Assembly: GCF_032884065.1 (NCBI RefSeq)
Contig: NC_088883.1
Location: 124,001 to 188,000 of the forward strand
DNA: 64,000 nt
Reading direction: 5' to 3'
Origin: Artemia franciscana
Lineage: Eukaryota > Arthropoda > Branchiopoda > Anostraca > Artemiidae
Below, piece after piece: positions 10,960 to 21,145 of the stretch. A program made the translations under genes and the position numbers. The notes under the pieces were generated by a model. That model made no database searches and was not told where the DNA came from. It saw only the letters and a program-made list of their open reading frames with translations. Within the stretch, counting starts at the first letter, position 1. Each line of letters opens with the position of its first letter.

Positions 10960-11944
10960 GATTTATTTTTCTTTGATAATATTGTGGATTGTACATGTTT
11001 TTGGACTTGTGTTTTTGTTTATGTCAGTTATAATAGGTGGGGACATTTCGATAGTTTAACCACTATAAAACAAATTTAATTCATCATTTAATTCATCATC
11101 CAAATAAACTAGAAATATCTAAATCTAAAGATAAAAAGAATCAAAATGTTTTAATTCATTATTTAAAATTCTTTTTTACCACCTCTATATGAGTCAATTA
11201 TATTTTTAGCAAAATTATACTCTTTTATTTATTATGTGTTTTTTTATTAGAAAATTTTTAACAGAGTCATCGCTACCAGCAATAGGATTTGAGTCTGACA
11301 CTTTAAAACGTTAAAGTAAATTAATACATTTAGGGAGATATGCTAATTTACTATATATATCACTGAATATATAACCAAAATTACCAACACTTACTTCATT
11401 ACAAACTAAAAACTATATATATCTTTATCTGTTAATTAAAAATTTACAAAATTATCACTATAATGAATATATTTACTATTGATATCTATATTATTAGGAT
11501 GTTTCAGCAAATTGACATCACTACCTATTTGTATTAGCTCTGGGTAATCATTATCTTTAAATTATATATTTTCAGCAACTTTAAAATAGCTTACTGAAAG
11601 ATTATTAATATTAAATTCAACTTTTGTTATTTTCGAATAATCAGTATTTATTGTGTTTTTGAAATTTGATCTAAATCCTTTTTCAATAATAAAATCATAT
11701 TTTTTTCTTTATAAACGTTATTATGTATAGATACTTTAATCTCTAGTGAATACAATAAATTTGTGTAAAGGTAGTTGTTTAGTAAAATTTTGCCATCATA
11801 TGTTTTATACTTTGGATCTACTTTATTACATTTTTTACATCTAATTTTATTAAAATTAAATCCTTAATAATTAGGCTCATCAAAATTAGATGGTTTAATC
11901 TTTTGAATATTATTTTTTTTATTAAAATGTCCTAGCTTATCCAT
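10960..11944 (-). pseudogene. Decayed intronless gene of unknown family
   Basis: An ATG at 11944 opens a frame beginning MDKLGHFNKKNNIQKIKPSN that can be followed, with about a dozen stops and shifts, for roughly 330 codons. It includes an early Cys pair (CKKC) and, later, a stretch around 11,330-11,390 that reads cleanly (NEVSVGNFGYIFSDIYSKLA). The pattern is a single-exon gene that has been decaying for some time. No family is recognised. I do not attempt a restored protein. Candidate sources are an old integrated DNA virus or a large DNA transposon; both are inferences. Confidence 0.4.
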
Positions 11945-11999
11945 TTACTGTAGCATAAATATGAACAAAATAATTATAGATATAAATATCATATAAGAA

Positions 12000-12374
12000 T
12001 AGTGTTCCAAAAAAGATCAACGATTTCATTCTCATGTTTTTTTTATATTCATTTAATTTTCTGTATTATTTATTATAATATTCGGACAATCATTATTCAA
12101 ATCAATTTCTCTCTTGTGACAACTAACATCACCAAATTCTGTATTACATTATTAATATTATAACTTTAAATTACTTCTTAAATTAATGTTGTTATAAAAC
12201 TGAGACGATTTTTTCATGAATGAAACCAACAAAACCCTCTAAATTACATGTTTTTGATACAAGCGATATATTGTCATTCAAAGATAAACAGTCAAAGCTT
12301 GAATCAGATGAATTTGGCAAACAATATTCACTAATTAATTTATCATTTAAGTAGAAATTTGATGTCAATTGCAT
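12000..12374 (-). pseudogene. Decayed intronless frame of unknown family
   Basis: A 60-codon frame from ATG 12374 to TAA 12192 is rich in Ser, Asn and Leu (CLPNSSDSSFDCLSLNDN). In a shifted frame further open text follows (about 12,130-12,070, CHKREIDLNNDCPNIIINN). Regularly placed Cys residues suggest an extracellular or disulphide-bonded protein. No family is assigned. It lies in the same orientation as the frames at 11.9 and 13.0 kb. Confidence 0.35.
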
Positions 12375-12719
12375 TTATAACGTAAATAGACTCCACATAC
12401 AAATGACAGACAAAAATATTAATCTGAATCTAACATTTAGTGTAAACGATTTTATACATAAATTTCAAAAATTCGACGATAAATTCTATGAACATTTTTA
12501 TATATGTTAGTTTTATAGAAATTTTTTTTTGTTTTGTATTTTTGTAGAGTTTGAATTTATTTTTATATAATCTTATTATTAGAAATAATTCAATAAACGA
12601 AAAAGAAGAACAAAATAATAAAAAATTTATAGAGACAATAATAATTATTAAAAACTAAGCTAATATGTAAAAATAATAATTTATAATTAAAGAAGATAAT
12701 GGATTAGAATATATTGGCA

Positions 12720-13010
12720 AAGTTTTCGATTATTCGTATATAATTAACTGTAACAGAAAAAGTTGTATAACTATTATCGGGCTCTCTATTCTTCATTGCA
12801 TGAAAATATAATCTAATATTGGATTTTTTAACGGTGTTAGTTCAATTCTTCAACATTACTTTTATCATCACAAAGTTTATGACAACAAAGTTTAAACAAA
12901 GATTGTATCTGTGGCTTTAATCCATTAAATTTTACCCATGATAATCCGTCTACGAATAATCTATCCACGATATTATTTCTTTAACAATCTCTACGTCGTC
13001 TTTATAAGTC
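12720..13010 (-). pseudogene. Decayed intronless frame with two long open stretches
   Basis: On the minus strand a 47-codon stop-free stretch (about 12,995-12,850, containing GLSWVKFNGLKPQIQSLFKL and a CCHKLCDD cluster) is followed, one base out of frame, by about 43 stop-free codons (KKSNIRLYFHAMKNREPDN). That much open text in DNA of this base composition argues for former coding. The family is unknown to me. Confidence 0.4.
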
Positions 13011-13049
13011 AAATAAGTGTTTAAAAAAAACAGATATTAGAATTTATTG

Positions 13050-13198
13050 CTAAACCTTATTATCTAATTTTGTATTAAATACTGCAGAAAATGTCTCGTA
13101 TACTAATTTATCATCTTTAAATTTTAAATTGCATTTTTCATTATTATCTTTAGGAACTTCATCTGCTTCAATTGTTTTGCTGCTAAAACACATATTTA
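13050..13198 (-). pseudogene. Membrane-anchored protein fragment cut by the Naiad boundary
   Basis: The minus-strand frame closes at TAA 13050-13052. It has a short hydrophobic segment (ISLFVINMCF) followed by a charged part (KTIEADEVPKDNNEKCNLKF). The Naiad partial copy starts at about 13,198, so upstream codons of the same open frame belong to the inserted 3' UTR, not to this protein. The rest of the gene would lie beyond the insertion. Confidence 0.35.
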
Positions 13199-14642
13199 TA
13201 ACGAAAAGAGAAATCATCAATGCAAACAGCACAATGCAACACATTAAAAAAAGAAAAAAGAAAGGAGATAGAAGGGGAAAGGGAAAACTGTTTTCCTAAA
13301 TTAGTGATTAATATAGACCAGCACTTGAATGAGGCCTTAACCCTAATCATCCATACAGCCACATAGGTCAAACAGCATAGCCATACACAATCAACCATAA
13401 AGAATAATCCATGGACAGGCAGTCATGTCGTCAATAAGTATAAGTCGTCATTTACCAAACAATAGAAACAATAAAGACAAATAATTCAGAGGCAACAACC
13501 CAACACAAGGGCTCATCAGGAGAATACATTTGCCTATAGGGTTTCGGCACTTTAAATTCTCTACCCAGTCAAGTGTTGTGCCTACCACAGAATATCCATG
13601 GTATCCCCGTGTCAGGTATCACCCCCAAAATACACGTCTATAAAAAAACCCAGCAAATGGAGAACAACCAAGTAACACCAAAAGAAACTTATCCTGTTAA
13701 TATATTCCTCTCTTTAGCAACAATAGGTAAACTAAATGTGATAAATTTTACCAAATCACAAATATTAACACTTTGCAAAAAACCTGAATGAACTAAACAA
13801 TTATAGGATTCCTCTTTACCATGTGGCTATTTTTTTAAGAATCCGCTCTATTAGAAACACAATTCAAAATAAATGGCGCTGCATCATCTTTTCGTGAACC
13901 TCCGAAATTAGCCGAAAATTTCCTTAAGTATTTCCAAAAAATTCTTTTGGTATTTATTTAAAAGTTTGTTATAATGAAAACTAAATTTTTTAAATTGCCA
14001 AGTTAATTTATTTGCATAAAAACCTCTTAATATCAATTTTTGGCTTAAGATTTTACTTTTTTTTTTAAAATCAATATAATTATTACAAATCCTTGCATAA
14101 CGAAGTATGAGAAAAATGCCGAATATGTGATATTTGAGTGTATATTACTTTCAGGGAATTGGAAATTAATCACTTCAAAATCAAAATCAACCGTTTTATT
14201 ATATATTTTAAAACTTAATTTATTATTATCAGAAATATTAATATTTAAATCCAAGGAATGATCTTCATGTTCAGCGCCATGACTAGGGTCAAGAGTAAGC
14301 TCTGATGGATATATATTTCTAGAAATATCAATGAAATCCTTACTAAATTGTAAGGATTTCAGACCAAAATATCATCTAAATATTTTTTATTATTTGACAA
14401 AACATGTTTTAAATTATTAGGATTATGCTTCTCCATCATATATTTATATTCTAGTTGACTCTTACAATTGAGAAATTCTTGTGAATTCTTGAAATTTCAT
14501 TACAAATGAAATTCTTACAATTTAAGACCAAAATATCATCCAAATATCTTTTATTATTTGACAAAAACATGTTTTAAATTATTTGGATTATTCTTATCCA
14601 TCATATATTTATATTGTAGTTTACTTAAAAACAAGTCAGCTA
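13198..14642 (-). mobile_element. Partial Naiad copy B (RT palm end plus 3' UTR)
   Basis: Copy B aligns with 14,927-16,200. From 14,642 (the codons for the GIPMG region) it runs through the YLDD region, then the RT C-terminus, then about 700 bp of 3' UTR, to the same end ('cttttcgtta', minus strand). The RT frame is broken by stops and by a small internal duplication at about 14,460-14,530. It is truncated before motif B and lies in the same orientation as copy A, separated by 285 bp. Tandem partial copies of this kind ('pseudo-LTR' arrangements) are known for Penelope-like elements. Confidence 0.8.
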
Positions 14643-14926
14643 TAAATGGGCTTTAAAAATTATTGAAAATAAATCCAAAACAAACCAACATCCAAATCAA
14701 AATCCAACAATCAAAGTCCAAAAAACATGCCAAGGTCAATAATACATAATAAAAAAGTTATTTCTTGAAAACATGAAAAAACATGAAATTTGCATAAGTG
14801 CCATCTCACCAATAATTAACAATATCAGGTTAAAGACCTGGACCAAGGTAAAGGTCTGTCGGGGAAAAAACTAAAAAAAACAAATTTCTCCACCAGCACT
14901 GGATCCAACCTGGAATAATATAACGA
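14643..14926. other. Spacer between the two Naiad copies
   Basis: AT-rich DNA with imperfect short repeats ('aaaaacatgaaaaaacatgaaa') and a 'aaagacctgg...aaaggtctg' inverted pair near 14,833-14,860. It contains no gene. It may be 3' flank copied along with copy A, or original target. Confidence 0.4.
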
Positions 14927-15585
14927 AAAGGCAAATCATCAACGCAACAGCATAAACACATTAAAAAAAAGAAACAGAAAAAAGAAAGGAGATAGAAGGA
15001 GAAAGGGAAAACTGTTTTCCTAAATTAGTGATTAATATAGACCAGTACTTGAATGAGGCCTTAACCCTACTCATCCATACAACCACTTAGGTCAAACAGC
15101 ATAGCCATACACAATAAACCATAAAGAATAATCCATGGACAGGCAGTCATGTCGTCAATAAGTATAAGTCGTCATTTACCAAACAATAGAAACAATAAAG
15201 ACAAATAATTCAGAGACAACAACCCAACACAAGGGCTCATCAGGAGAATGCACTTGCCTATAGGGTTTCGGCACATTAAATTCTCTACCAAGTCAAGTGT
15301 TGTGCCTACCACTGAATATCCATGACATCCCCGTGTCAGGTATCACCCCCAAAATACATGCCTATAAAAAAACCAGCAAATTTAGAACAACCAAGTAAAA
15401 CCAAAACAAACTTATCCTGTTAATATGTTCCTCTTTTAAGAAAAATAGGTAAACCAAATGTGATATATTTTACCAAATCACAAATATTAACACTTTGCAA
15501 AAAACGTGAATGACCTAAACAATTATAGAATTCATTTTTACCATGTGGCTATTTTTTAAAAAATCCGCTCTATTAGAAATACAAT
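14927..15585 (-). other. Naiad 3' UTR with hammerhead-like sequence
   Basis: About 660 bp follow the RT stop. They are conserved in copy B (13,198-13,850), and the last ~150 bp recur at 34,735-34,882. They contain, on the minus strand, GAAAC (15,269-15,265) and, 22 bases further on, CTGATGAG (15,243-15,236) followed by a short CCC/GGG stem. These are two of the core strings of a hammerhead ribozyme, but in an order that does not fold into a standard one. See findings. Confidence 0.6.
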
Positions 15586-16305
15586 TCAAAATAAATGGCG
15601 CTGCATCATCTTTTTGTGAACCTCCGAAATTAACCAAAAAAATTCCTTAAGCATTTCCAAAAAATTCTTTTGGTATTTATTTAAAAGTTTGTTATAATGA
15701 AAACAAAAATTTTTAAATTGCCGAGTTATTTTATTTGCAGAAAAACCTCTTAATATCAATTTTTGGCTTAAGATTTTACATCTATTTTTAAAATCAATAT
15801 AATTACCAGAAATCCTTGCATAACGAAGTAACTGTGAGAAAAACGCCGAATATGTGATATTTGAGTGTATATTACTTTCAGGGAATGGGAAACTAATCAC
15901 TTCAAAATCAAAATCATCCGTTTTATTACACATTTTAAAACTTAATTTATTATTATCACAAATATTAATATTTAAATCTATGAAATGATCTTCATGACCG
16001 GCGCCATGACTAGGTTCAAGAGTATGCTCTGATGGATATATATTTTTAGAAATATCAATGAAATTCTTACAATTTAAGACCAAAATATCGTCCAAATATC
16101 TTTTATTATTTGACAAAACATATTTTAAATTATTTAGATTATTCTTATCCATCATATATTTATATTCTAGTTTACTTACAAACAAGTCTGCTATAAATGG
16201 GCTGCCCCCCATGGGAATTCCCACGATTTGCTTGTACAATTCACCACCAAATCTTATATAAGTATTGTATAAAACAAATTCTAATAACTCAAAAATCATA
16301 TCCAA
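15586..16305 (-). CDS. RT palm/thumb of the Naiad element
   Basis: 239 codons with GIPMGG (motif B region) at 29-34, RYLDDILVLN (motif C, catalytic YxDD) at 69-78 and FIDLNI (motif D region) at 108-113, then the conserved DDFDFEVISFPFPESN stretch and a basic C-terminus. The catalytic aspartates D72 and D73 are intact. Motif A (FDFATMYTNL) lies upstream at about 16,470-16,500 in another frame and is followed by a TAA. The nearest relatives are Penelope-like RTs, which share ancestry with telomerase. The start is set only by a frameshift, not by a true initiation codon. Confidence 0.85.
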   Translation of the reverse strand: MDMIFELLEFVLYNTYIRFGGELYKQIVGIPMGGSPFIADLFVSKLEYKYMMDKNNLNNLKYVLSNNKRYLDDILVLNCKNFIDISKNIYPSEHTLEPSHGAGHEDHFIDLNINICDNNKLSFKMCNKTDDFDFEVISFPFPESNIHSNITYSAFFSQLLRYARISGNYIDFKNRCKILSQKLILRGFSANKITRQFKNFCFHYNKLLNKYQKNFLEMLKEFFWLISEVHKKMMQRHLF

Positions 16306-17049
16306 GCTGTAACATCTTAAGTTAACTGTAGTCTTAAAGCAATTTTTCCATGTAGTTTTTTATTATAAGTGTCTATTTTTACGAACTTTTTACTGGATAA
16401 GAGGAAAGATTTCTTGATAACAGTTTTTAAATTATCTAACTACATTAAGTTATAAATTAGTATACATTGTCGCAAAATCGAAAGACTCAATTCTTTTAGC
16501 TGAAACCATTGTTAAAGAATATATCACTTGCAGTGAATTATTAACACTCCAATAAGGATTTAAATTCGAAAATTTTTTAATACCAGAAACAATAGGTTTT
16601 AAGTTTATTTATAATTTCCTTTAAAATTAACGAGAGGTCAGTAGCAGAAATGCGGGTTGGACATTTAGCTGCTCCAGCAATAAACTGTGGTTTAGGGGGA
16701 TTCTTATGAAATTTTACAGTCCAATATTGGAAAGTGAACTTTTTATCATTATCCTTTATTTTAATATTAAAATTTTTAAAAAGTATTTCTTCAGTCTTTT
16801 CAATTAAATTCTCATCCTCTTAATTTACCTCTTCGTAAACTTTAGTTGTGCATAACTCCCTTTTTAAGATATCACAATACAGCTTCTGACAAATTATGGC
16901 AAAATTATTATTAGCTTTATCCACTGGCACAATTACAAATTCATTCTGTAGATTAGCAATTGCTTGTTTAATCTTAGCATTATAAAATAATGATTTAGTG
17001 TTACCATTTTTTAAGTTGGAATATATTTTATTTCGTATTCTACAAATAA

Positions 17050-17757
17050 TTACATTCTTCCAACTTTGAAAACTCTCTTTATTTTATTCTCTTTCTTACA
17101 CCACTTATCAATAAATAAATCAAAATTATTTTCCAAGCCATCAAGAACACTCGATGGTTTCAGATGATGAGAAAGACGGAAATTAGCCCCTTTATTCATT
17201 ATAATTTGAAGATCATCATGCTTTATTATTGACAAGTCCCCTGTTATAACATGTTTGTACGTGGGATTTACAAGTGGGCCAAGTTGCTTACAGTTACAAA
17301 CCGGTTTCCAATTTATATCACTATCCAATCTTTGAAGTATTAAATTATAATTAAAAATAATTTGCCCAGTAGTTTTTGAAAATGTATAAGTTAAAACTGG
17401 ACCATCATTATAAATCAAATTACTAGGAAGGGGTTGTTTCACACCCCGCTGATTTAAAATTTCCGGTAAATTAATATCTTCAATCTGCTTACAAGTAAAA
17501 TTAATAGGTAAATATAATCTCTTATCCTTATTACCAATCTTATCAAACTTTTTCTTTTTTGAAATAAATTTCGTTTTAGTTATAATGCAAATTGTATCAC
17601 ATATTACTTTAAAATTATATTCAAGAGCTGTATTATTCTTAACAATCCAGAAAAGTTTGATTAAATTCCTCTTGGATAAATTATTTAGACATTTTATTAG
17701 AGAAATCATACCCCTAGATTCAAGTAGCTGGCATAGATCTATAGAAAGCATATGCAA
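17050..17757 (-). CDS. Linker, CxC domain and RT N-terminus of the Naiad element
   Basis: 235 codons. Residues 65-85 are Lys-rich (KFISKKKKFDKIGNKDKR). The CxC motif is CNC at 154-156, followed by the conserved block HVITGDLSII at 169-178 and NKGANFRLSHH, which leads into the RT. In published Naiads the CxC domain joins nuclease and RT. The frame ends at TAA 17,050, where a one-base shift is needed to continue into the RT fingers (IVPVDKANNNFAIIC and FHKNPPKPQFIAG on the minus strand between 17,000 and 16,600). It is part of one former single open frame. Confidence 0.8.
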   Translation of the reverse strand: MHMLSIDLCQLLESRGMISLIKCLNNLSKRNLIKLFWIVKNNTALEYNFKVICDTICIITKTKFISKKKKFDKIGNKDKRLYLPINFTCKQIEDINLPEILNQRGVKQPLPSNLIYNDGPVLTYTFSKTTGQIIFNYNLILQRLDSDINWKPVCNCKQLGPLVNPTYKHVITGDLSIIKHDDLQIIMNKGANFRLSHHLKPSSVLDGLENNFDLFIDKWCKKENKIKRVFKVGRM

Positions 17758-17771
17758 ATCTAATTCATTTT

Positions 17772-18335
17772 TTATATTACTTTTCCTATGTCCTCTCGGT
17801 CGTTTTTTACGTTTAGTAGGACAAGTAAAAAAGGATGGTCCATAAAACCATTAATACATTTAACAACAACCAGAGACATGTCACCATATTTTGCTACACG
17901 ATCATTTAGCCGAATAGGATAAGCTGTACCAAGAGTATGGATCCAGAAATACTCCTGGTTACATAGTCTATTATTCTTATCTTCTTTATTTAAATTTTCT
18001 AACTCTAAGTTTTCTAAAATTGTGACAGTTATATCTGATATGGAACATGTACCATTATTACAACGTTGAACTAGATAGTTATTAGTTTTTTCATTATTAA
18101 CTGTTGTCTTGTGTCCGGAAAATCTTTTATATATATTATTAGTAGTCTCCCCCACATATTGTAGGCAGCATTTATTACATTCTAATAGGTAAATTACATC
18201 AATTGTTCTACAATTAACATTACCACATAACTTGCATGCAAAATTTGTATTATACAATGTACTCATAACAGAAGTCCGTGGGACAAAATGATCTTGGCAA
18301 AGAAAACAACGACTCTTATGCTTACTAACTTTCAA
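17772..18335 (-). CDS. GIY-YIG endonuclease domain of the Naiad element
   Basis: A 187-codon frame; it opens with TTG at 18,335 and no ATG is available before an upstream TAA, so the N-terminus may be truncated. It has Cys pairs before the catalytic core (C10/C13 and C34/C37/C42, a likely zinc-binding region). The GIY strand is VIYL at 47-50, followed by C53/C56 of the Penelope-type CCHH signature and YVGET (YIG strand) at 60-64. R71, H75 and E128 (QEYFWIHTLG) are the expected catalytic or metal residues. It would nick DNA for target-primed reverse transcription. The last ~20 codons are out of frame: a shift in the poly-A/T run near 17,832 separates it from the basic linker (KRKKRPRGHRK), which continues into the next frame. 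Confidence 0.85.
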   Translation of the reverse strand: MKVSKHKSRCFLCQDHFVPRTSVMSTLYNTNFACKLCGNVNCRTIDVIYLLECNKCCLQYVGETTNNIYKRFSGHKTTVNNEKTNNYLVQRCNNGTCSISDITVTILENLELENLNKEDKNNRLCNQEYFWIHTLGTAYPIRLNDRVAKYGDMSLVVVKCINGFMDHPFLLVLLNVKNDREDIGKVI

Positions 18336-18379
18336 AAAATCGTTTCGAGTTCTGAGGCTAATATTTGTGTTTTGATTTT

Positions 18380-18384
<5 letters not shown>

Positions 18385-18458
<74 letters not shown>
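18385..18458. repeat. (TA)n microsatellite at the Naiad 5' boundary
   Basis: An uninterrupted 74-bp TA run. The Naiad frame becomes unreadable exactly where it begins. Confidence 0.95.
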
Positions 18459-18462
<4 letters not shown>

Positions 18463-18469
18463 ATTCTTT

Positions 18470-19765
18470 CAATCCATCTTAAGCTAATGTAGTTTCTTTT
18501 ATTAAATTTAATATTTTAATAATTTTATGTCCAGCTATCAAACCTAATATTGTATAATCGTAAACACATATATTTCTATCATCATTTACTTCATCAATAT
18601 ATTCTATTGTTTTTTCTCTTTCAATACGAAACAATGACTGTATAATTATTTTTCTATTAGATACTGTTAATCAGTAAAATAATGGGTTCAACAAAGGTAT
18701 ATTAAACGCTTGAGCTATTTAGTAGATAATATACTATTTTTTTCTTCAAGTACTAATAAAACATTCTCTGTATAGGTCTGTACACTTCCCAACAACCATT
18801 ACTATAAAAGATAATGGATCTAATAATAAGATATAGAATTCTAAATTGTTCAACTCTATCTACCAAGACTAATATCCGGCCTTGTGTTATCATTTTTTAT
18901 ATATAAATTAAAAGCAAATGTAGTAATTAAAAAGTTTCGATTACTATCATAACAAAATGCATTTGATAAATTAACACTCATCAGTAAATACATATTATTT
19001 TATTATTACGATCCGGTGAAGCTCTTACTTTATTCTTGGCTTCATGTCTTGATTCTGATATCATAAACTTAATATCATTCTCATTAACAATTTCAATAAG
19101 TTTATCAATATTTTAAATATTTTGTAATTTGTTCCTACATTTTTATTCAATAAATCATTTTTGCATCTTTCTCAATTATCAATAATGTTGGGTACGTAAT
19201 CAGCATCAACAGTGTTTATAATTCTTGTCTCATGTTCAGTAAAATGTTTAAATATACTTGTACAAAAATAAATTCGTATATAATATAGGCGTTGAAGTTA
19301 TTGCTGTAAAATAAGGAAATGAATTCTTTATTAAAAATAACTAATACTTTTATTTTCTAATAGATTAAATGCTTCATCTACAGCTCCATATAAATAATGA
19401 TCGGATTGATATTCACAAATTTTTCAGTAAATTTTAATATTCATGATATTCTTAAATGTTTTTCAGGAAAAAACAAAATATCATAATTATTTTCATAATC
19501 CAAATTTTCGATCCATCTAGACTTACTTTATAGTTTAGATTTTTTATTAACTTTAAGGATTTTTATTTAGGGATTCTTGACCTCGCTATATGCATTAAAC
19601 AAAAAAGAATACGTTGACATATCAATAAGTTAATGAGATTGTCATTAAAGATTAAAATTATCTTAACAATTCTAAACTAGCACAAATTTATTTGGTGATA
19701 GAAATAGAAATTATAAAAAGAAAATCTACAAATATCAAATCACAGCCTAATATACAACGACCTAA
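18470..19765 (-). pseudogene. Decayed coding-dense stretch (unknown proteins)
   Basis: On the minus strand at 18,675-18,480 there are about 65 codons without a stop (RKIIIQSLFRIEREKTIEYI, GLIAGHKIIKILNLIKE), ending in TAA. Between 19,765 and 18,700 many 20-50 codon pieces read as protein in changing frames (for example the segment with HETRIINTVDADYVPNIIDN near 19,230). No domain is recognised. Together with 9.9-13.2 kb this looks like one formerly contiguous block of intronless genes, split by the Naiad insertions. Confidence 0.35.
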
Positions 19766-20053
19766 TTATCGAATTTGATATATTCCTGCATTAAATTTTT
19801 TAGTGAATAGTTCAGAAATTAGAAAAAGCGTAAACTCTTTCTTTTTTAAATACTGTAAAAACGCACATAAAAACTCATCGTTGATTTCTTTTAATTTTAC
19901 GCTTTTGTTAGGTCTAGATTCTTTGAAAGTTTCAAATTCATCACTTGTATCTATCACAATTCTTTGCACTTGTGTATCGGCAGTTGCATTGGAAGGATTG
20001 TCTAAGAAGTCTTGAGGCATCCTCTGAAATATATTTATCTCTTGTTGGTTCAT
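19766..20053 (-). CDS. Intact 95-codon frame of unknown function
   Basis: ATG at 20,053 to TAA, 95 codons, acidic in the first half (TSDEFETF, NPSNATADTQVQ) and Lys/Phe-rich in the second. It begins MNQQEINIFQRMPQDFLDNP and shows no signal peptide or known motif. Unlike its neighbours it has no internal stop, and its first 50 codons have an ordinary, non-repetitive composition, so it may be a surviving gene of the decayed block or a recently dead one. The function is not known. Confidence 0.45.
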   Translation of the reverse strand: MNQQEINIFQRMPQDFLDNPSNATADTQVQRIVIDTSDEFETFKESRPNKSVKLKEINDEFLCAFLQYLKKKEFTLFLISELFTKKFNAGIYQIR

Positions 20054-20546
20054 AGCACCAATTTCAACTATATAGACTCAATGTTCTTTATACATCTCAC
20101 TCCTACTGTCACGTTGATTTTTGAATTAAAATGGAATAGTTGTGGGCATCAAGTCATAGCAAATTGCAGAAATAGCTAAGACAGATAGTTGAATTGAGTA
20201 AGAGGCAATTCTGGCATTAATTTACATCTCCCGTACGTTAAATGGGTTACAGACCACATTTCAAAAAATCTAAAGAGAAAACCCTGCCACGCAAAAATAA
20301 ATAAAATTCAATAAAAGACCAAAAAAATATGAAAACAAATAGGATATGAAACATACTTCTCACAATTTTTTACATCCCCATTATTAGATGTAGATGTAAA
20401 TTATCAATATAATATAATTAATATAATGTGCATCTCCCGTACGTTAAACGGGTTCAGACCAAATTTCCAAAAATCTACGAAAAAATAATAGTTTAACTTA
20501 CCTTAGACCCAAAAAAACTATCAGTTCCCAAATCTACCAAGAAAAA
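20054..20546. repeat. Spacer with a short duplicated block
   Basis: 'catctcccgtacgttaaa' plus about 40 following bases occurs at 20,225-20,275 and again at 20,432-20,485 with few differences. Between them lies AT-rich sequence. No gene is seen. Confidence 0.6.
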
Positions 20547-20687
20547 GGCCCTATCCTGATAGGTAAACACTCTGGTGTCTACAGAATTCCTTGTTCTTGT
20601 GGTCTTTGGTACATAGGAAGAACTGATCAACAACTTATGTTCACATCAACTCAGCACTGTACCTCAATTAATAACACTCTTAAATAG
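20547..20687 (+). pseudogene. Canonical Penelope-type GIY-YIG nuclease fragment
   Basis: A 46-codon open stretch ends in TAG and contains GVYRIPCSCGLWYIGRT followed by DQQL and TQH. The GIY strand (GVYRIP), the CxC between the strands and the YIG strand (WYIGRT) fit the C-terminal endonuclease of canonical Penelope/Poseidon-like elements. They differ clearly from the Naiad nuclease at 17.8-18.3 kb (VIYLLECNKCCLQYVGET). Only the first ~45 residues remain, and the following DNA is BTB sequence. The upstream linker can be read for a few codons in a different frame. Confidence 0.7.
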
Positions 20688-20698
20688 CTGAAAAAACC

Positions 20699-21140
<442 letters not shown>

Positions 21141-21145
21141 AAAAA

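Larger units (their letters stand above)
14927..18384 (-). mobile_element. Naiad-type Penelope-like retroelement, copy A (N-terminal GIY-YIG)
   Basis: The order on the minus strand is GIY-YIG endonuclease (18,335-17,772), basic linker and CxC domain (17,757-17,050), RT fingers (17,050-16,440), RT palm and thumb (16,305-15,586), then a 3' UTR to about 14,927. This permuted order with a CxC motif between nuclease and RT is the published hallmark of Naiad/Chlamys elements, unlike canonical Penelope elements with a C-terminal nuclease. The copy starts directly against a (TA)n tract, in line with the reported microsatellite preference of Naiads. There are at least six lesions: frameshifts near 17,832, 17,050, 16,440 and 16,320, a TAA at 16,820-16,822, and a TAA in the motif A region near 16,460. 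It is non-functional but recently enough dead to read throughout. Confidence 0.88.

Noticed and set aside
15586-18335. Selenocysteine reading of in-frame stops in the Naiad element (some Naiads encode selenoproteins)
   Set aside because: Most of the interrupting stops here are TAA and several breaks are frameshifts, which fits decay and not UGA recoding.
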